Source: Flavobacteriaceae bacterium (GTDB lineage: Bacteria; Bacteroidota; Bacteroidia; Flavobacteriales; Flavobacteriaceae). From it: a DNA stretch of 64,000 nt. Made by a program: the position numbers and the translations under genes. The stretch is from contig JAHEMY010000003.1 in assembly GCA_024643425.1 (NCBI GenBank), positions 1-64,000 of the forward strand. The letters run 5' to 3'. Of this stretch, positions 20,259 to 29,047 are shown one piece after another. Positions within the stretch are counted from its first letter, which is position 1. Every line of letters begins with the position of its first letter. The notes under the pieces are model-generated. The model saw only the letters and a list, made by a program, of their open reading frames with translations. It was not told the origin of the DNA and ran no database searches.

Positions 20259-20762
20259 ATGAGACACGGAAAGAAAAATAATCACTTAGGTAGAAAAACA
20301 GCGCATAGAAAGTCGATGTTGGCTAATATGGCTTGTTCCCTAATTGAACATAAGCGAATCAATACCACCTTGGCAAAAGCAAAAGCTTTAAAGCAATTTG
20401 TTGAGCCATTGGTAACGAAGTCCAAAGAAGATACTACGCACAACCGTCGTATCGTATTTGGTCGTCTACGCCAAAAAGATGCAGTAACCGAACTTTTTAG
20501 AGAGGTAGCTGTGAAAGTGGGAGATCGTCCGGGTGGATACACTCGAATTATCAAACTTGGAAATCGATTGGGAGATAATGCAGATATGGCGATGATCGAG
20601 CTAGTTGATTTCAATGAAGTGTATAATGTAGGTGCAGCCACTAAAAAGAAATCTACTCGTAGAAGTCGTAGAGGTGGTAGTTCAGGAAGTGCTTCGGCTG
20701 CTGCGGCACCGGTTGCTGCTGCTCCTGCTGCGGAAACTAAAGCTTCAAAAGAAGAAGAATAG
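20259..20762 (+). CDS. rplQ: 50S ribosomal protein L17 with low-complexity C-terminal tail
   Basis: The first roughly 125 residues are standard L17 ([20 protein letters not shown], then [20 protein letters not shown]). About 40 further residues form a tail: a basic part ([12 protein letters not shown]), an Ala/Pro-rich part and an acidic end (KEEE). E. coli L17 is 127 residues, so the tail is an addition; similar tails occur in other Bacteroidota. It is the last gene of the superoperon and is followed by a strong terminator. Confidence 0.97.
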   Translation: MRHGKKNNHLGRKTAHRKSMLANMACSLIEHKRINTTLAKAKALKQFVEPLVTKSKEDTTHNRRIVFGRLRQKDAVTELFREVAVKVGDRPGGYTRIIKLGNRLGDNADMAMIELVDFNEVYNVGAATKKKSTRRSRRGGSSGSASAAAAPVAAAPAAETKASKEEE

Positions 20763-20786
20763 ATGAATGATTCATTTGTCAATAAT

Positions 20787-20822
20787 AAAAGGACTAACCA
20801 TTTAAGTTAGTCCTTTTTTTTA
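20787..20822 (+). terminator. Intrinsic terminator of the ribosomal superoperon
   Basis: AAAAGGACTAAC, a 7-nt loop, then GTTAGTCCTTTTTTTTTA: a perfect stem followed by a long T-run, 25 nt after the rplQ stop. Confidence 0.92.
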
Positions 20823-20825
20823 TGT

Positions 20826-20833
20826 TATTTTTG
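20826..20833 (+). promoter_or_regulatory. Likely -7 element of the carA promoter
   Basis: TATTTTTG fits TAnnTTTG, 17 nt before the carA ATG and just downstream of the rplQ terminator. No clear upstream TTTG at 20 nt, and the T-rich context makes a chance match possible. Confidence 0.35.
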
Positions 20834-20850
20834 TAAAATCTTTTTTTAGA

Positions 20851-21975
20851 ATGAAATATCAAACCAGAAAGAAAGCACTTATTTTATTAGCCGACGGAAC
20901 CATTTTCTATGGTAAAGCAGTGGGAGGAAAAGAAGGCTCCGCCTTTGGCGAAGTTTGTTTCAACACCGGTACTACCGGGTATCAAGAAATCTTTACGGAT
21001 CCTTCCTATTTTGGGCAACTCATGGTAACCACCAATGCACACATTGGAAATTACGGAACCAACCGAAATGAAGTAGAGTCGGATAGTGTAAAAATTGCGG
21101 GACTCATTTGCCGAAATTTTAGTTATCATTATTCTCGTATTGATGCCGACAAGTCCCTTGAAGAATTTTTAAACGATAATAATTTACTGGCTATTAGCGA
21201 TGTCGATACGCGCGCTTTAGTTAGTTATATTAGGGATAACGGAGCAATGAACGCTGTAATTACAACGGAGTTAGATAATATTGAAGCCTTAAAAGAACAG
21301 CTTGCAAAAGTTCCGGATATGAATGGTCTCGAATTGGCTTCAAAAGTTTCTGCGAAAGAGCCTTATTTTTATGGAGATGAAAATGCCAAGTACAAAGTTT
21401 CTGCGTTGGACTTGGGAATTAAAAAGAATATACTTCGCAACTTGGCAGCGCGTGACTGTTATGTAAAAGTATTTCCATACAATGCGAGTTTCACCGATTT
21501 AAAATCCTTTGAGCCGGATGGCTACTTTTTAAGCAATGGCCCCGGAGATCCGGAACCTTTAAAAGCATCGATTGAAACGGCAAAAGAAATACTAAAGTCT
21601 GGCGCCCCTTTATTTGGAATTTGCTTAGGCCATCAAGTTTTGGCTTTAGCAAAAGGGATTTCAACCTATAAAATGCACCATGGACATCGCGGAATCAATC
21701 ACCCTGTTAAAAATTTACTTACCGGGAAAGGAGAAATTACGTCACAAAACCACGGATTTGCCATTAATCGAGAAGAAACGGAAAACCATCCCGATGTCGA
21801 AATTACGCATGTTCACCTGAACGATCATACGGTAGCAGGGATAAGATTAAAAGGTAAACCTGTATTTTCAGTTCAGTATCATCCTGAAGCGAGTCCGGGA
21901 CCTCATGATGCAACTTATTTGTTTGACGAGTTTGTAAACAATATAGAAACCTATCGATTACAAGAAGCCCTTTAA
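20851..21975 (+). CDS. carA: Carbamoyl-phosphate synthase small (glutaminase) subunit
   Basis: CarA (374 residues) hydrolyses glutamine and passes ammonia to CarB for arginine and pyrimidine synthesis. The N-terminal CPSase domain contains FNTGTTGYQEIFTDPSY. The class-I glutamine amidotransferase domain has the nucleophile Cys258 in LFGICLGHQ and the His344/Glu346 pair in QYHPEASPGPHD. carB is not adjacent and must lie elsewhere. It stands alone between two terminators, so it is probably its own transcription unit. Confidence 0.97.
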   Translation: MKYQTRKKALILLADGTIFYGKAVGGKEGSAFGEVCFNTGTTGYQEIFTDPSYFGQLMVTTNAHIGNYGTNRNEVESDSVKIAGLICRNFSYHYSRIDADKSLEEFLNDNNLLAISDVDTRALVSYIRDNGAMNAVITTELDNIEALKEQLAKVPDMNGLELASKVSAKEPYFYGDENAKYKVSALDLGIKKNILRNLAARDCYVKVFPYNASFTDLKSFEPDGYFLSNGPGDPEPLKASIETAKEILKSGAPLFGICLGHQVLALAKGISTYKMHHGHRGINHPVKNLLTGKGEITSQNHGFAINREETENHPDVEITHVHLNDHTVAGIRLKGKPVFSVQYHPEASPGPHDATYLFDEFVNNIETYRLQEAL

Positions 21976-21991
21976 TTTAAGGGCTTTTTTT
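21965..21991 (+). terminator. Intrinsic terminator overlapping the carA stop
   Basis: AAGCCCTT (21965-21972) pairs with AAGGGCTT (21979-21986), followed by TTTTT. The stem begins inside the last codons of carA. Confidence 0.88.
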
Positions 21992-22060
21992 ATTGCTATT
22001 TCGAAAACGTTACCGTGGCTAAAACCCTCGGTTTCTTGAGAAAAGGGGGGATAAATTTAA

Positions 22061-23392
<1,332 letters not shown>

Positions 23393-23410
23393 TTTAGAAT
23401 AACATCTTAT

Positions 23411-23438
23411 AAAAAACCTGCCGCATGGCGGGTTTTTT
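23411..23438 (+). terminator. Intrinsic terminator of eno
   Basis: AAAAAACCTGCC, loop GCAT, GGCGGGTTTTTT: an 8-bp stem with one G-T pair, flanked by A and T runs, 19 nt after the eno stop. Confidence 0.9.
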
Positions 23439-23561
23439 AATGTTGCGGTAAAATCAATTTAAGGATTTTTTAACCCAATTAGGATATTGAAATGTTAACA
23501 AAATAGCGTAATATTTCGTAATTTAGCAATCCTTATATAATCCTTAAATTAAAACAAGAAT

Positions 23562-24848
23562 ATGTCCGGAATTGCCTCCCTAGAAATTGATGGTAAAAAG
23601 TATGATTTCCCCTTAACGGTTGGTACCGAAAATGAGGTGGCAATCGATATTAACACCCTGCGAAGTGTAACCAATGGTGTGACCACTTTGGATCCGGGTT
23701 ATAAGAATACTGGTGCTTGTGAGAGTGCGATTACTTTTTTAGATGGAGAAAAGGGGATTCTTCGTTATAGAGGATATTCAATTGAAGAACTGGCTGAAAA
23801 GGCCGATTTCTTGGAAGTTTGTTACCTGCTTATTTTTGGAGAGCTTCCTTCAAGAGACGAATTGCAGAAATTTCACAACGATATTCGCGAGCAATCGATT
23901 GTCGCGGAGGACATGAAGAAAATCCTTGATGGTTTTCCTCAAGCGGCACATCCCATGGGCGTATTGTCGTCTCTTACGAGCGCGTTAATAGCCTTTAACC
24001 CGTCTTCTGTGAATGTAGATAGTGAAGAGGATATGTATCGAGCGATCGTTCGGATTTTGGGAAAATTCCCGGTGCTAACTGCATGGACGTACAGAAAAAG
24101 AGCCGGTTTGCCTTTGGATTATGGTGACGACACCTTGAATTATGTAGAAAATTTCTTAAAAATGATGTTTAAGAAACCGCACAGCGATTACAAACGCAAC
24201 GAAGTGGTTTCAAACGCAATGGATAAGCTTCTCATCCTACATGCCGATCATGAGCAAAACTGCTCTACTTCAACCGTACGGATGGTAGGTTCTTCGCATG
24301 CAGGGCTATTTGTTTCCATTTCTGCAGGGATTAGTGCCTTATGGGGACCTTTGCACGGAGGAGCCAATCAAGCTGTGATTGAAATGTTGGAGGCGATAAA
24401 AGCGGATGGAGGAGATACCAAAAAATACATGGCGAAAGCTAAAGACAAGAATGATCCATTCCGATTGATGGGATTTGGACATAGAGTATACAAGAATTTC
24501 GATCCGCGTGCTAAAATTATCAAGAAGGCTGCCGACGAAGTATTAAACGATTTGGGTATTGATGATCCAATTTTAGAAATAGCGAAGGGATTAGAAAAAG
24601 AAGCCTTGGAAGATCCATATTTTGTAGATCGCAAGTTGTATCCAAACGTCGATTTCTACTCCGGAATTATTTATCGTGCCCTTGGCATTCCAGTTGAAAT
24701 GTTTACACCAATGTTTGCATTGGGTAGATTGCCAGGATGGATTGCACAATGGAGAGAAATGCGTCTAAGAAAAGAACCAATAGGACGTCCACGTCAAGTA
24801 TATATTGGAGAAAATTTACGAGCCTTTAAAGATATCGATTACCGATAA
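23562..24848 (+). CDS. gltA: Citrate synthase
   Basis: A 428-residue type-II (hexameric) citrate synthase, joining acetyl-CoA and oxaloacetate at entry to the TCA cycle. The catalytic His regions HADHEQNCSTSTVRMVGSS and GFGHRVYKNFDPRA are present, as is the catalytic Asp in VDFYSGIIYRALG. LHGGANQAVIEML is also conserved. The N-terminal extension (to about residue 60, including TLDPGYKNTGACES) is typical of the hexameric class. mdh lies 38 kb away in the same window. Confidence 0.98.
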   Translation: MSGIASLEIDGKKYDFPLTVGTENEVAIDINTLRSVTNGVTTLDPGYKNTGACESAITFLDGEKGILRYRGYSIEELAEKADFLEVCYLLIFGELPSRDELQKFHNDIREQSIVAEDMKKILDGFPQAAHPMGVLSSLTSALIAFNPSSVNVDSEEDMYRAIVRILGKFPVLTAWTYRKRAGLPLDYGDDTLNYVENFLKMMFKKPHSDYKRNEVVSNAMDKLLILHADHEQNCSTSTVRMVGSSHAGLFVSISAGISALWGPLHGGANQAVIEMLEAIKADGGDTKKYMAKAKDKNDPFRLMGFGHRVYKNFDPRAKIIKKAADEVLNDLGIDDPILEIAKGLEKEALEDPYFVDRKLYPNVDFYSGIIYRALGIPVEMFTPMFALGRLPGWIAQWREMRLRKEPIGRPRQVYIGENLRAFKDIDYR

Positions 24849-24865
24849 CCTTAATAATATGTTAT

Positions 24866-24896
24866 AAAGCATCCCTGAAAAGCGGATGCTTTTTTA
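24866..24896 (+). terminator. Intrinsic terminator of gltA
   Basis: AAGCATCC (24867-24874), 9-nt loop, GGATGCTT (24884-24891), then TTTTT. It ends 11 nt before the next start codon, which argues against an upstream ATG at 24886 for that gene. Confidence 0.88.
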
Positions 24897-24906
24897 TATG
24901 GATACT

Positions 24907-25821
24907 ATGATACAGTTGCATGTAACCGACGAAATTTCTCGATTGAGAGCAGTAGTTCTTGGTACTGCCCAAAGTAATGGGCCTACCCCTAAACTACAAG
25001 ATGCTTACGATCCTAAATCGGCGGAACATATTAAAGCAGGAACATATCCTTTGGAAAAGGATATGGTGCCTGAAATGGAGGCGGTAGCTGCGGTATTTGA
25101 AAAATATGGAGTAAAGGTTTATCGTCCTGAAGTCATTAAGGATTACAATCAAATATTTTCACGTGACATAGCCTTTGTGATTGATGACAAATTTATTATC
25201 GCGAACATTCTAGAAGACCGGTCTAAAGAAATTCACGCATTGGATTATATGATTGACCAGATCGATCCTTCAAAAATTATTGAATTTCCTGAGGCTGCTC
25301 ACATTGAAGGGGGTGATGTAATGCCTTGGAACGACTACATTTTTGTGGGTACGTTCAAGGATAAAGATTACCGTAAGTACATTACGGCTCGCACCAATAT
25401 GGAAGCTGTATATCACTTGCAAAAACTATTTCCAAAAAAGAAAGTGGTTTCATTTTCATTAAAGAAATCCAACTTCGATCCTCGTGAAAATGCACTTCAT
25501 TTGGATTGCTGTTTTCAGCCTTTGGGGAAAGGAAAGGCTATTATTCATAAAGAAGGGTTTTTAATTGAAGAGGAATACCAATGGTTGGTGAATTTCTTCG
25601 GAGTTGAAAATTGTTTTCACATCACGAAAGAGGAGATGTACCATATGAATAGCAATATATTTTCTATCTCTCCAGAAGTTGTAATCTCAGAAAAAACCTT
25701 CACAAGGTTGAATACGTGGCTGCGAAAAGAAGGATTCACTGTGGAGGAAGTTCCTTATGCTGAAATTGCAAAACAAGAAGGCTTGCTTCGCTGCAGTACG
25801 ATGCCGCTAATAAGGGATTGA
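24907..25821 (+). CDS. DDAH/arginine-deiminase-like guanidino-group hydrolase
   Basis: A 304-residue member of the pentein (guanidino-group-modifying) superfamily. Members hydrolyse arginine or methylated arginine to citrulline. Visible active-site segments: FSRDIAFVIDD, HIEGGDVMPW, the catalytic His in ENALHLDCCFQPLG, and the nucleophile Cys296 in LLRCSTMPLIRD. The start MIQLHVTDEISRLRAVVLG was chosen because the alternative ATGs at 24886 and 24898 lie within or against the gltA terminator. It resembles flavobacterial proteins annotated as dimethylarginine dimethylaminohydrolase; arginine itself may be the substrate. CtlX, which acts on citrulline, is encoded 6.5 kb away, suggesting a common route to ornithine. 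Confidence 0.85.
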   Translation: MIQLHVTDEISRLRAVVLGTAQSNGPTPKLQDAYDPKSAEHIKAGTYPLEKDMVPEMEAVAAVFEKYGVKVYRPEVIKDYNQIFSRDIAFVIDDKFIIANILEDRSKEIHALDYMIDQIDPSKIIEFPEAAHIEGGDVMPWNDYIFVGTFKDKDYRKYITARTNMEAVYHLQKLFPKKKVVSFSLKKSNFDPRENALHLDCCFQPLGKGKAIIHKEGFLIEEEYQWLVNFFGVENCFHITKEEMYHMNSNIFSISPEVVISEKTFTRLNTWLRKEGFTVEEVPYAEIAKQEGLLRCSTMPLIRD

Positions 25822-25834
25822 TGAGCGTCTTTTA

Positions 25835-27295
25835 TTAGTCCAAAATAAATTTAAATCCTCCCGAAATAATACTCGCCTTTAAACCCGTGCTTCGATCGTA
25901 TTGAGCAAACCTAAGGTCGATGCTTTTCAAACCCAGTTTCCATAGGTGAAATTTCGTGAATATATCGGTGTAAATAACACCAAAACCATATTGGTTGGCA
26001 TCAAAGGCAGATAAGTCGTAATCGGAGGTATAATAATCGTCTGTAGAAAGATGATCTTCAAAGGCTGCGAAATAATCAATGGCTGTCTGCGTGTAATACC
26101 GGTATGTGGGATATACAGTAAACTTATCATTCAATTTTACCGGCATTTCAATACTTGCTGTGTGTGAGGTCATTCCCCAATTATCAAAATAATAGCGGTA
26201 ATAGGTCCGGACGGTGAACATCTCGTTGATGTAATAGTTAAACCGAAGTCCAATTGGCGTTTTGAATCGAGTATCCGGAAGTCGTTCGATATCGTCGGCT
26301 AATTGAAACACATCCTTGTTTGAAGGACTGGTGTAATTAGGAATGCTTGCCGAATTTCCAATGAAAAAATTGGCACGATCTTTAAAGTAAACTCGTTGCA
26401 TGGGGTTTGACAACCAACCCTCTTGTTGAACAAAATCGACAAATAGTGATACTTGAGCATTCTTGCTTAAAATCTGAGACAAGCTTAACGACACGGAAAA
26501 TGAATTCCTTGCTTTATTTTCGATAAGATTAAATCCATCAACAGGGCTCCAGCCATCGGTACCGTTTGGGTCGGTTGCGTTACCATTTGCATCCCAAATG
26601 GTAATGCCTTGGAAAAATCCATTATTCAAATTACCTCCAACTTCAACATACGAGTCTAATTCGGTGGGATAACGAGGGTGCCACTGATCTAAATACACTT
26701 GTGCTTTGATCCCAACTTCGGTATTTTTTTCATTGAATAACTTGGAGAAACTACCGCCAAACCCTGCTGAAAAATAATCATACTCCGTGGAGATACTGGC
26801 ATGAGCTCCCCAAATATTGTCACGATTATCAGAACTGTGAGAATAACTCACGACCACGTTGGCCCAAACATCGGAAGCCGAGGCTCCTGAAGATGCCACC
26901 CAAGGACTTCCTGTTACGCCACCAGCCGGGTTTCGGTTCTGGTTGTGGCGGTCCTCATCGTCGTCGTCATGCTCACCACTGGAGGCACCGGAAGAGTCAA
27001 AGGGGTTTAAGTTACTTGAAGAAGCGGAGGTGTAGGCAGAAATTCCGGCATCCACCGTTAAAACATCATCTTCGTTTAAGGGCATTGAAATTACAATGGT
27101 TGGTGTGATATCGGTAAGTTCTTCTGTTCCAATTCCGCCGGTAACAGCCGCATTGTCCCCGTCTTGTGCATAGTAACTCATGAGAAAATCAACTTCGGTA
27201 CTTTCCAACACGCGTTTTTTATAGGAAGTCGAAGCATCTTGCGCTTGCAAACTAATGAAAGCAAAAAGGGTTAAGATGAAGATTAACTTTTTCAT
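25835..27295 (-). CDS. DUF3570 outer-membrane barrel protein, last gene of the ApbE redox operon
   Basis: A 486-residue protein with a signal peptide (ends near ISLQAQD). It then has a long run of alternating beta-strand sequence (for example WGAHASISTEYDYFSAGFGG), typical of an outer-membrane barrel. I recognise it as DUF3570, a family without known function. Odd points: two SSGAS motifs (residues 101-105 and 135-139), resembling the [S/T]GA[S/T] acceptor used by ApbE, and between them a His/Asp stretch (His109 to His117). Its start is 3 nt after the DUF4266 stop. The tight linkage to apbE suggests a flavin- or metal-linked envelope function; this is inference. It converges with the DDAH-like gene, 13 nt apart. 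Confidence 0.85.
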   Translation of the reverse strand: MKKLIFILTLFAFISLQAQDASTSYKKRVLESTEVDFLMSYYAQDGDNAAVTGGIGTEELTDITPTIVISMPLNEDDVLTVDAGISAYTSASSSNLNPFDSSGASSGEHDDDDEDRHNQNRNPAGGVTGSPWVASSGASASDVWANVVVSYSHSSDNRDNIWGAHASISTEYDYFSAGFGGSFSKLFNEKNTEVGIKAQVYLDQWHPRYPTELDSYVEVGGNLNNGFFQGITIWDANGNATDPNGTDGWSPVDGFNLIENKARNSFSVSLSLSQILSKNAQVSLFVDFVQQEGWLSNPMQRVYFKDRANFFIGNSASIPNYTSPSNKDVFQLADDIERLPDTRFKTPIGLRFNYYINEMFTVRTYYRYYFDNWGMTSHTASIEMPVKLNDKFTVYPTYRYYTQTAIDYFAAFEDHLSTDDYYTSDYDLSAFDANQYGFGVIYTDIFTKFHLWKLGLKSIDLRFAQYDRSTGLKASIISGGFKFILD

Positions 27296-27298
27296 TTG

Positions 27299-27508
27299 TT
27301 AGTTACAGCCGCAACCGCCTCCTGTTTTGCCACCATTGGCTCCTGAAGCTCCTTCTCTGTATACTTGAAAGTTTGTTTCAAATCGTTCGATGGCCCGAGA
27401 AGATAAATTCATATCGGGATCGTTGAGATTTACCTTGTCGTATTCCTTGACCACTGCACAGGATTGTAGCGCTGCAAGAAGGATTAGTAGAATGCCAATT
27501 TTTTTCAT
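27299..27508 (-). CDS. DUF4266 small lipoprotein with Cys-Gly-Cys tail
   Basis: A 69-residue protein. A signal sequence ends in the lipobox LQSC (Cys17 acylated), giving a mature lipoprotein of about 53 residues. The middle is PDMNLSSRAIERFETNFQVY. The C-terminus is glycine-rich and ends GGGCGCN with Cys66 and Cys68. The start at 27508 is preferred over a longer frame because it gives a perfect lipoprotein signal. One nt separates it from the apbE stop. Family DUF4266 is uncharacterised. The paired C-terminal cysteines could bind metal or form a disulfide handled by the operon's thioredoxin; this is inference. Confidence 0.88.
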   Translation of the reverse strand: MKKIGILLILLAALQSCAVVKEYDKVNLNDPDMNLSSRAIERFETNFQVYREGASGANGGKTGGGCGCN

Positions 27509-27509
27509 G

Positions 27510-28499
27510 CTATTCACGATTAAATTCAATGTCTTTTGAAGTATGGATGTTATTTTGATCGTCAACAATCACACATTCTACTCCTTTCAACTGATTAATA
27601 AAATTTAAACCCGTTTCAACGCCCATCACAAAAACGGAAGTTGATAAGGCATCTGCGATTTCTGCATTCTTCGTAAAAACAGAAACGCTCTGGATTCCTG
27701 AACTCGGATAACCCGTTCGTGGATCTATAATGTGGGTGTATTTCTTGCCATTGAAGGTGACATACTTTTCATAGTTCCCTGAAGTAACCACAGCGGCATC
27801 GACCACGGGTAACCATGAGAAAACATGAGATTTGTTCAAAGGATTGGTAATGGCGACCATCCAATCTTTTCCATCGTATTGGGTGCCCCAAGTAGTAAGG
27901 TCTCCCGAAGCATTAATAATACCTCCCGACACTCCTTTTTCTTTCAACAACGCTTTGGCTTTATCGGCCGCATATCCCTTGCCAATGGCGCCAAAGCCTA
28001 TTTTCATCTCCGGGAGTTTTAAAAAAACCGTGTGGTTTTCACGGTCAAGGATAATATTTTCATATCCTACGCGCGCCACGGAAGCTTTGATAGCTTCTTC
28101 TGAGGGCATCTCGGTCATGCTTCCATCAAATTTCCAAAGTTTATCCATGGAAGCAAAACTAATATCGAAGGCTCCCTCCGTAAGTTTGGATATTTTTAAA
28201 GCACGGTCGATCAAGTCGAAGAGTTCTGTACTTACTTGAACCGGCTTTAATCCGGCGTTTCTGTTAATATCCGAAGTTTCTGAATTTGGATCCCATGAGG
28301 AAATCACCCGTTCTATTCGAGTAATTTCTTTCACGGCATCGTCAATAAACCGGTTCCCTTGGATGGAGTCTTCGGCAACCACTGTAATATCAAAACGACT
28401 TCCCATTAATTTTAGCGTTCGCTTAAAATTATTGGTTCCCTGGGCAATGACGTTAAAGCTAAGCCCGATGATGAAAACAATATAGAGGCTGCGTTTCAA
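27510..28499 (-). CDS. apbE: FAD:protein FMN transferase (ApbE)
   Basis: A 329-residue exported protein that covalently attaches FMN from FAD to Ser/Thr of extracytoplasmic proteins. A signal peptide (ends near NVIAQ) is present with no lipobox Cys. Family motifs in order: LMGSRFDITV near residue 31, then EGAFDISFASMDKLWKF, GFGAIGKGYAADKA, GGIINASGDLTTWG, and THIIDPRTGYPSSG with the metal-ligand Asp. No NqrC/RnfG-type substrate is encoded nearby. The acceptor may therefore be a neighbour (DUF3570 or DUF4266) or lie elsewhere. Four nt from the thioredoxin stop. Confidence 0.95.
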   Translation of the reverse strand: MKRSLYIVFIIGLSFNVIAQGTNNFKRTLKLMGSRFDITVVAEDSIQGNRFIDDAVKEITRIERVISSWDPNSETSDINRNAGLKPVQVSTELFDLIDRALKISKLTEGAFDISFASMDKLWKFDGSMTEMPSEEAIKASVARVGYENIILDRENHTVFLKLPEMKIGFGAIGKGYAADKAKALLKEKGVSGGIINASGDLTTWGTQYDGKDWMVAITNPLNKSHVFSWLPVVDAAVVTSGNYEKYVTFNGKKYTHIIDPRTGYPSSGIQSVSVFTKNAEIADALSTSVFVMGVETGLNFINQLKGVECVIVDDQNNIHTSKDIEFNRE

Positions 28500-28503
28500 A
28501 GCA

Positions 28504-28941
28504 CTATTTTATAAAAGATTGGAGATGTTCAATGTATTTTTCAGCAGAGAGTTTCTTATACCCTGTTTCTCCCAATACTGCGCCTTTAGCATTCAAAACA
28601 ACAACAAAAGGAAATATTCCCTGCTTGTTGTATTTTTCAGCCAGCATTTTATTCTGTTCTTCTTGTTTTGTCGATAGCGCATTTTTCTTTTTTCGTGGAA
28701 AATCGGCTTGAAGCATCACATAATGATTCTCGGCATATGTTTTAAAGGAATCTGTGGACCAAACTTCACGATCTAATTTTATACACGGAGCACACCAATC
28801 GCTTCCCTGAAATACAAGAACGATAGGAATATTTTTATCTGAAGCGAATTTTTTAGCAGTATCAAAATCGGATTGCCAGTTTTGTGAAAAAACACCATTG
28901 ATACACCCTAGGACGAACAATATGTTAAAGATTTTTTTCAA
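28504..28941 (-). CDS. Exported thioredoxin-fold protein, first gene of the ApbE operon
   Basis: A 145-residue protein with a signal peptide (ends near GVFSQ) and a thioredoxin-7/DUF255-like fold. The active site is WCAPC (Cys50, Cys53) in FQGSDWCAPCIKLDREVW, and the cis-Pro segment is GIFPFVVVL. It probably acts in the periplasm on cysteines of partner proteins. It heads the four-gene operon (intergenic gaps 4, 1 and 3 nt). No clear TAnnTTTG promoter was found in the 106 nt upstream. Confidence 0.9.
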   Translation of the reverse strand: MKKIFNILFVLGCINGVFSQNWQSDFDTAKKFASDKNIPIVLVFQGSDWCAPCIKLDREVWSTDSFKTYAENHYVMLQADFPRKKKNALSTKQEEQNKMLAEKYNKQGIFPFVVVLNAKGAVLGETGYKKLSAEKYIEHLQSFIK

Positions 28942-29047
28942 GAATTATTTTATTGATGATTAGGAAGTAATACTATTTAAAGTAATCGATTTAACGATTC
29001 AAATGAGTTTTTATTTTAAATGATTTCATATTTGTTATAGGTCTAAA

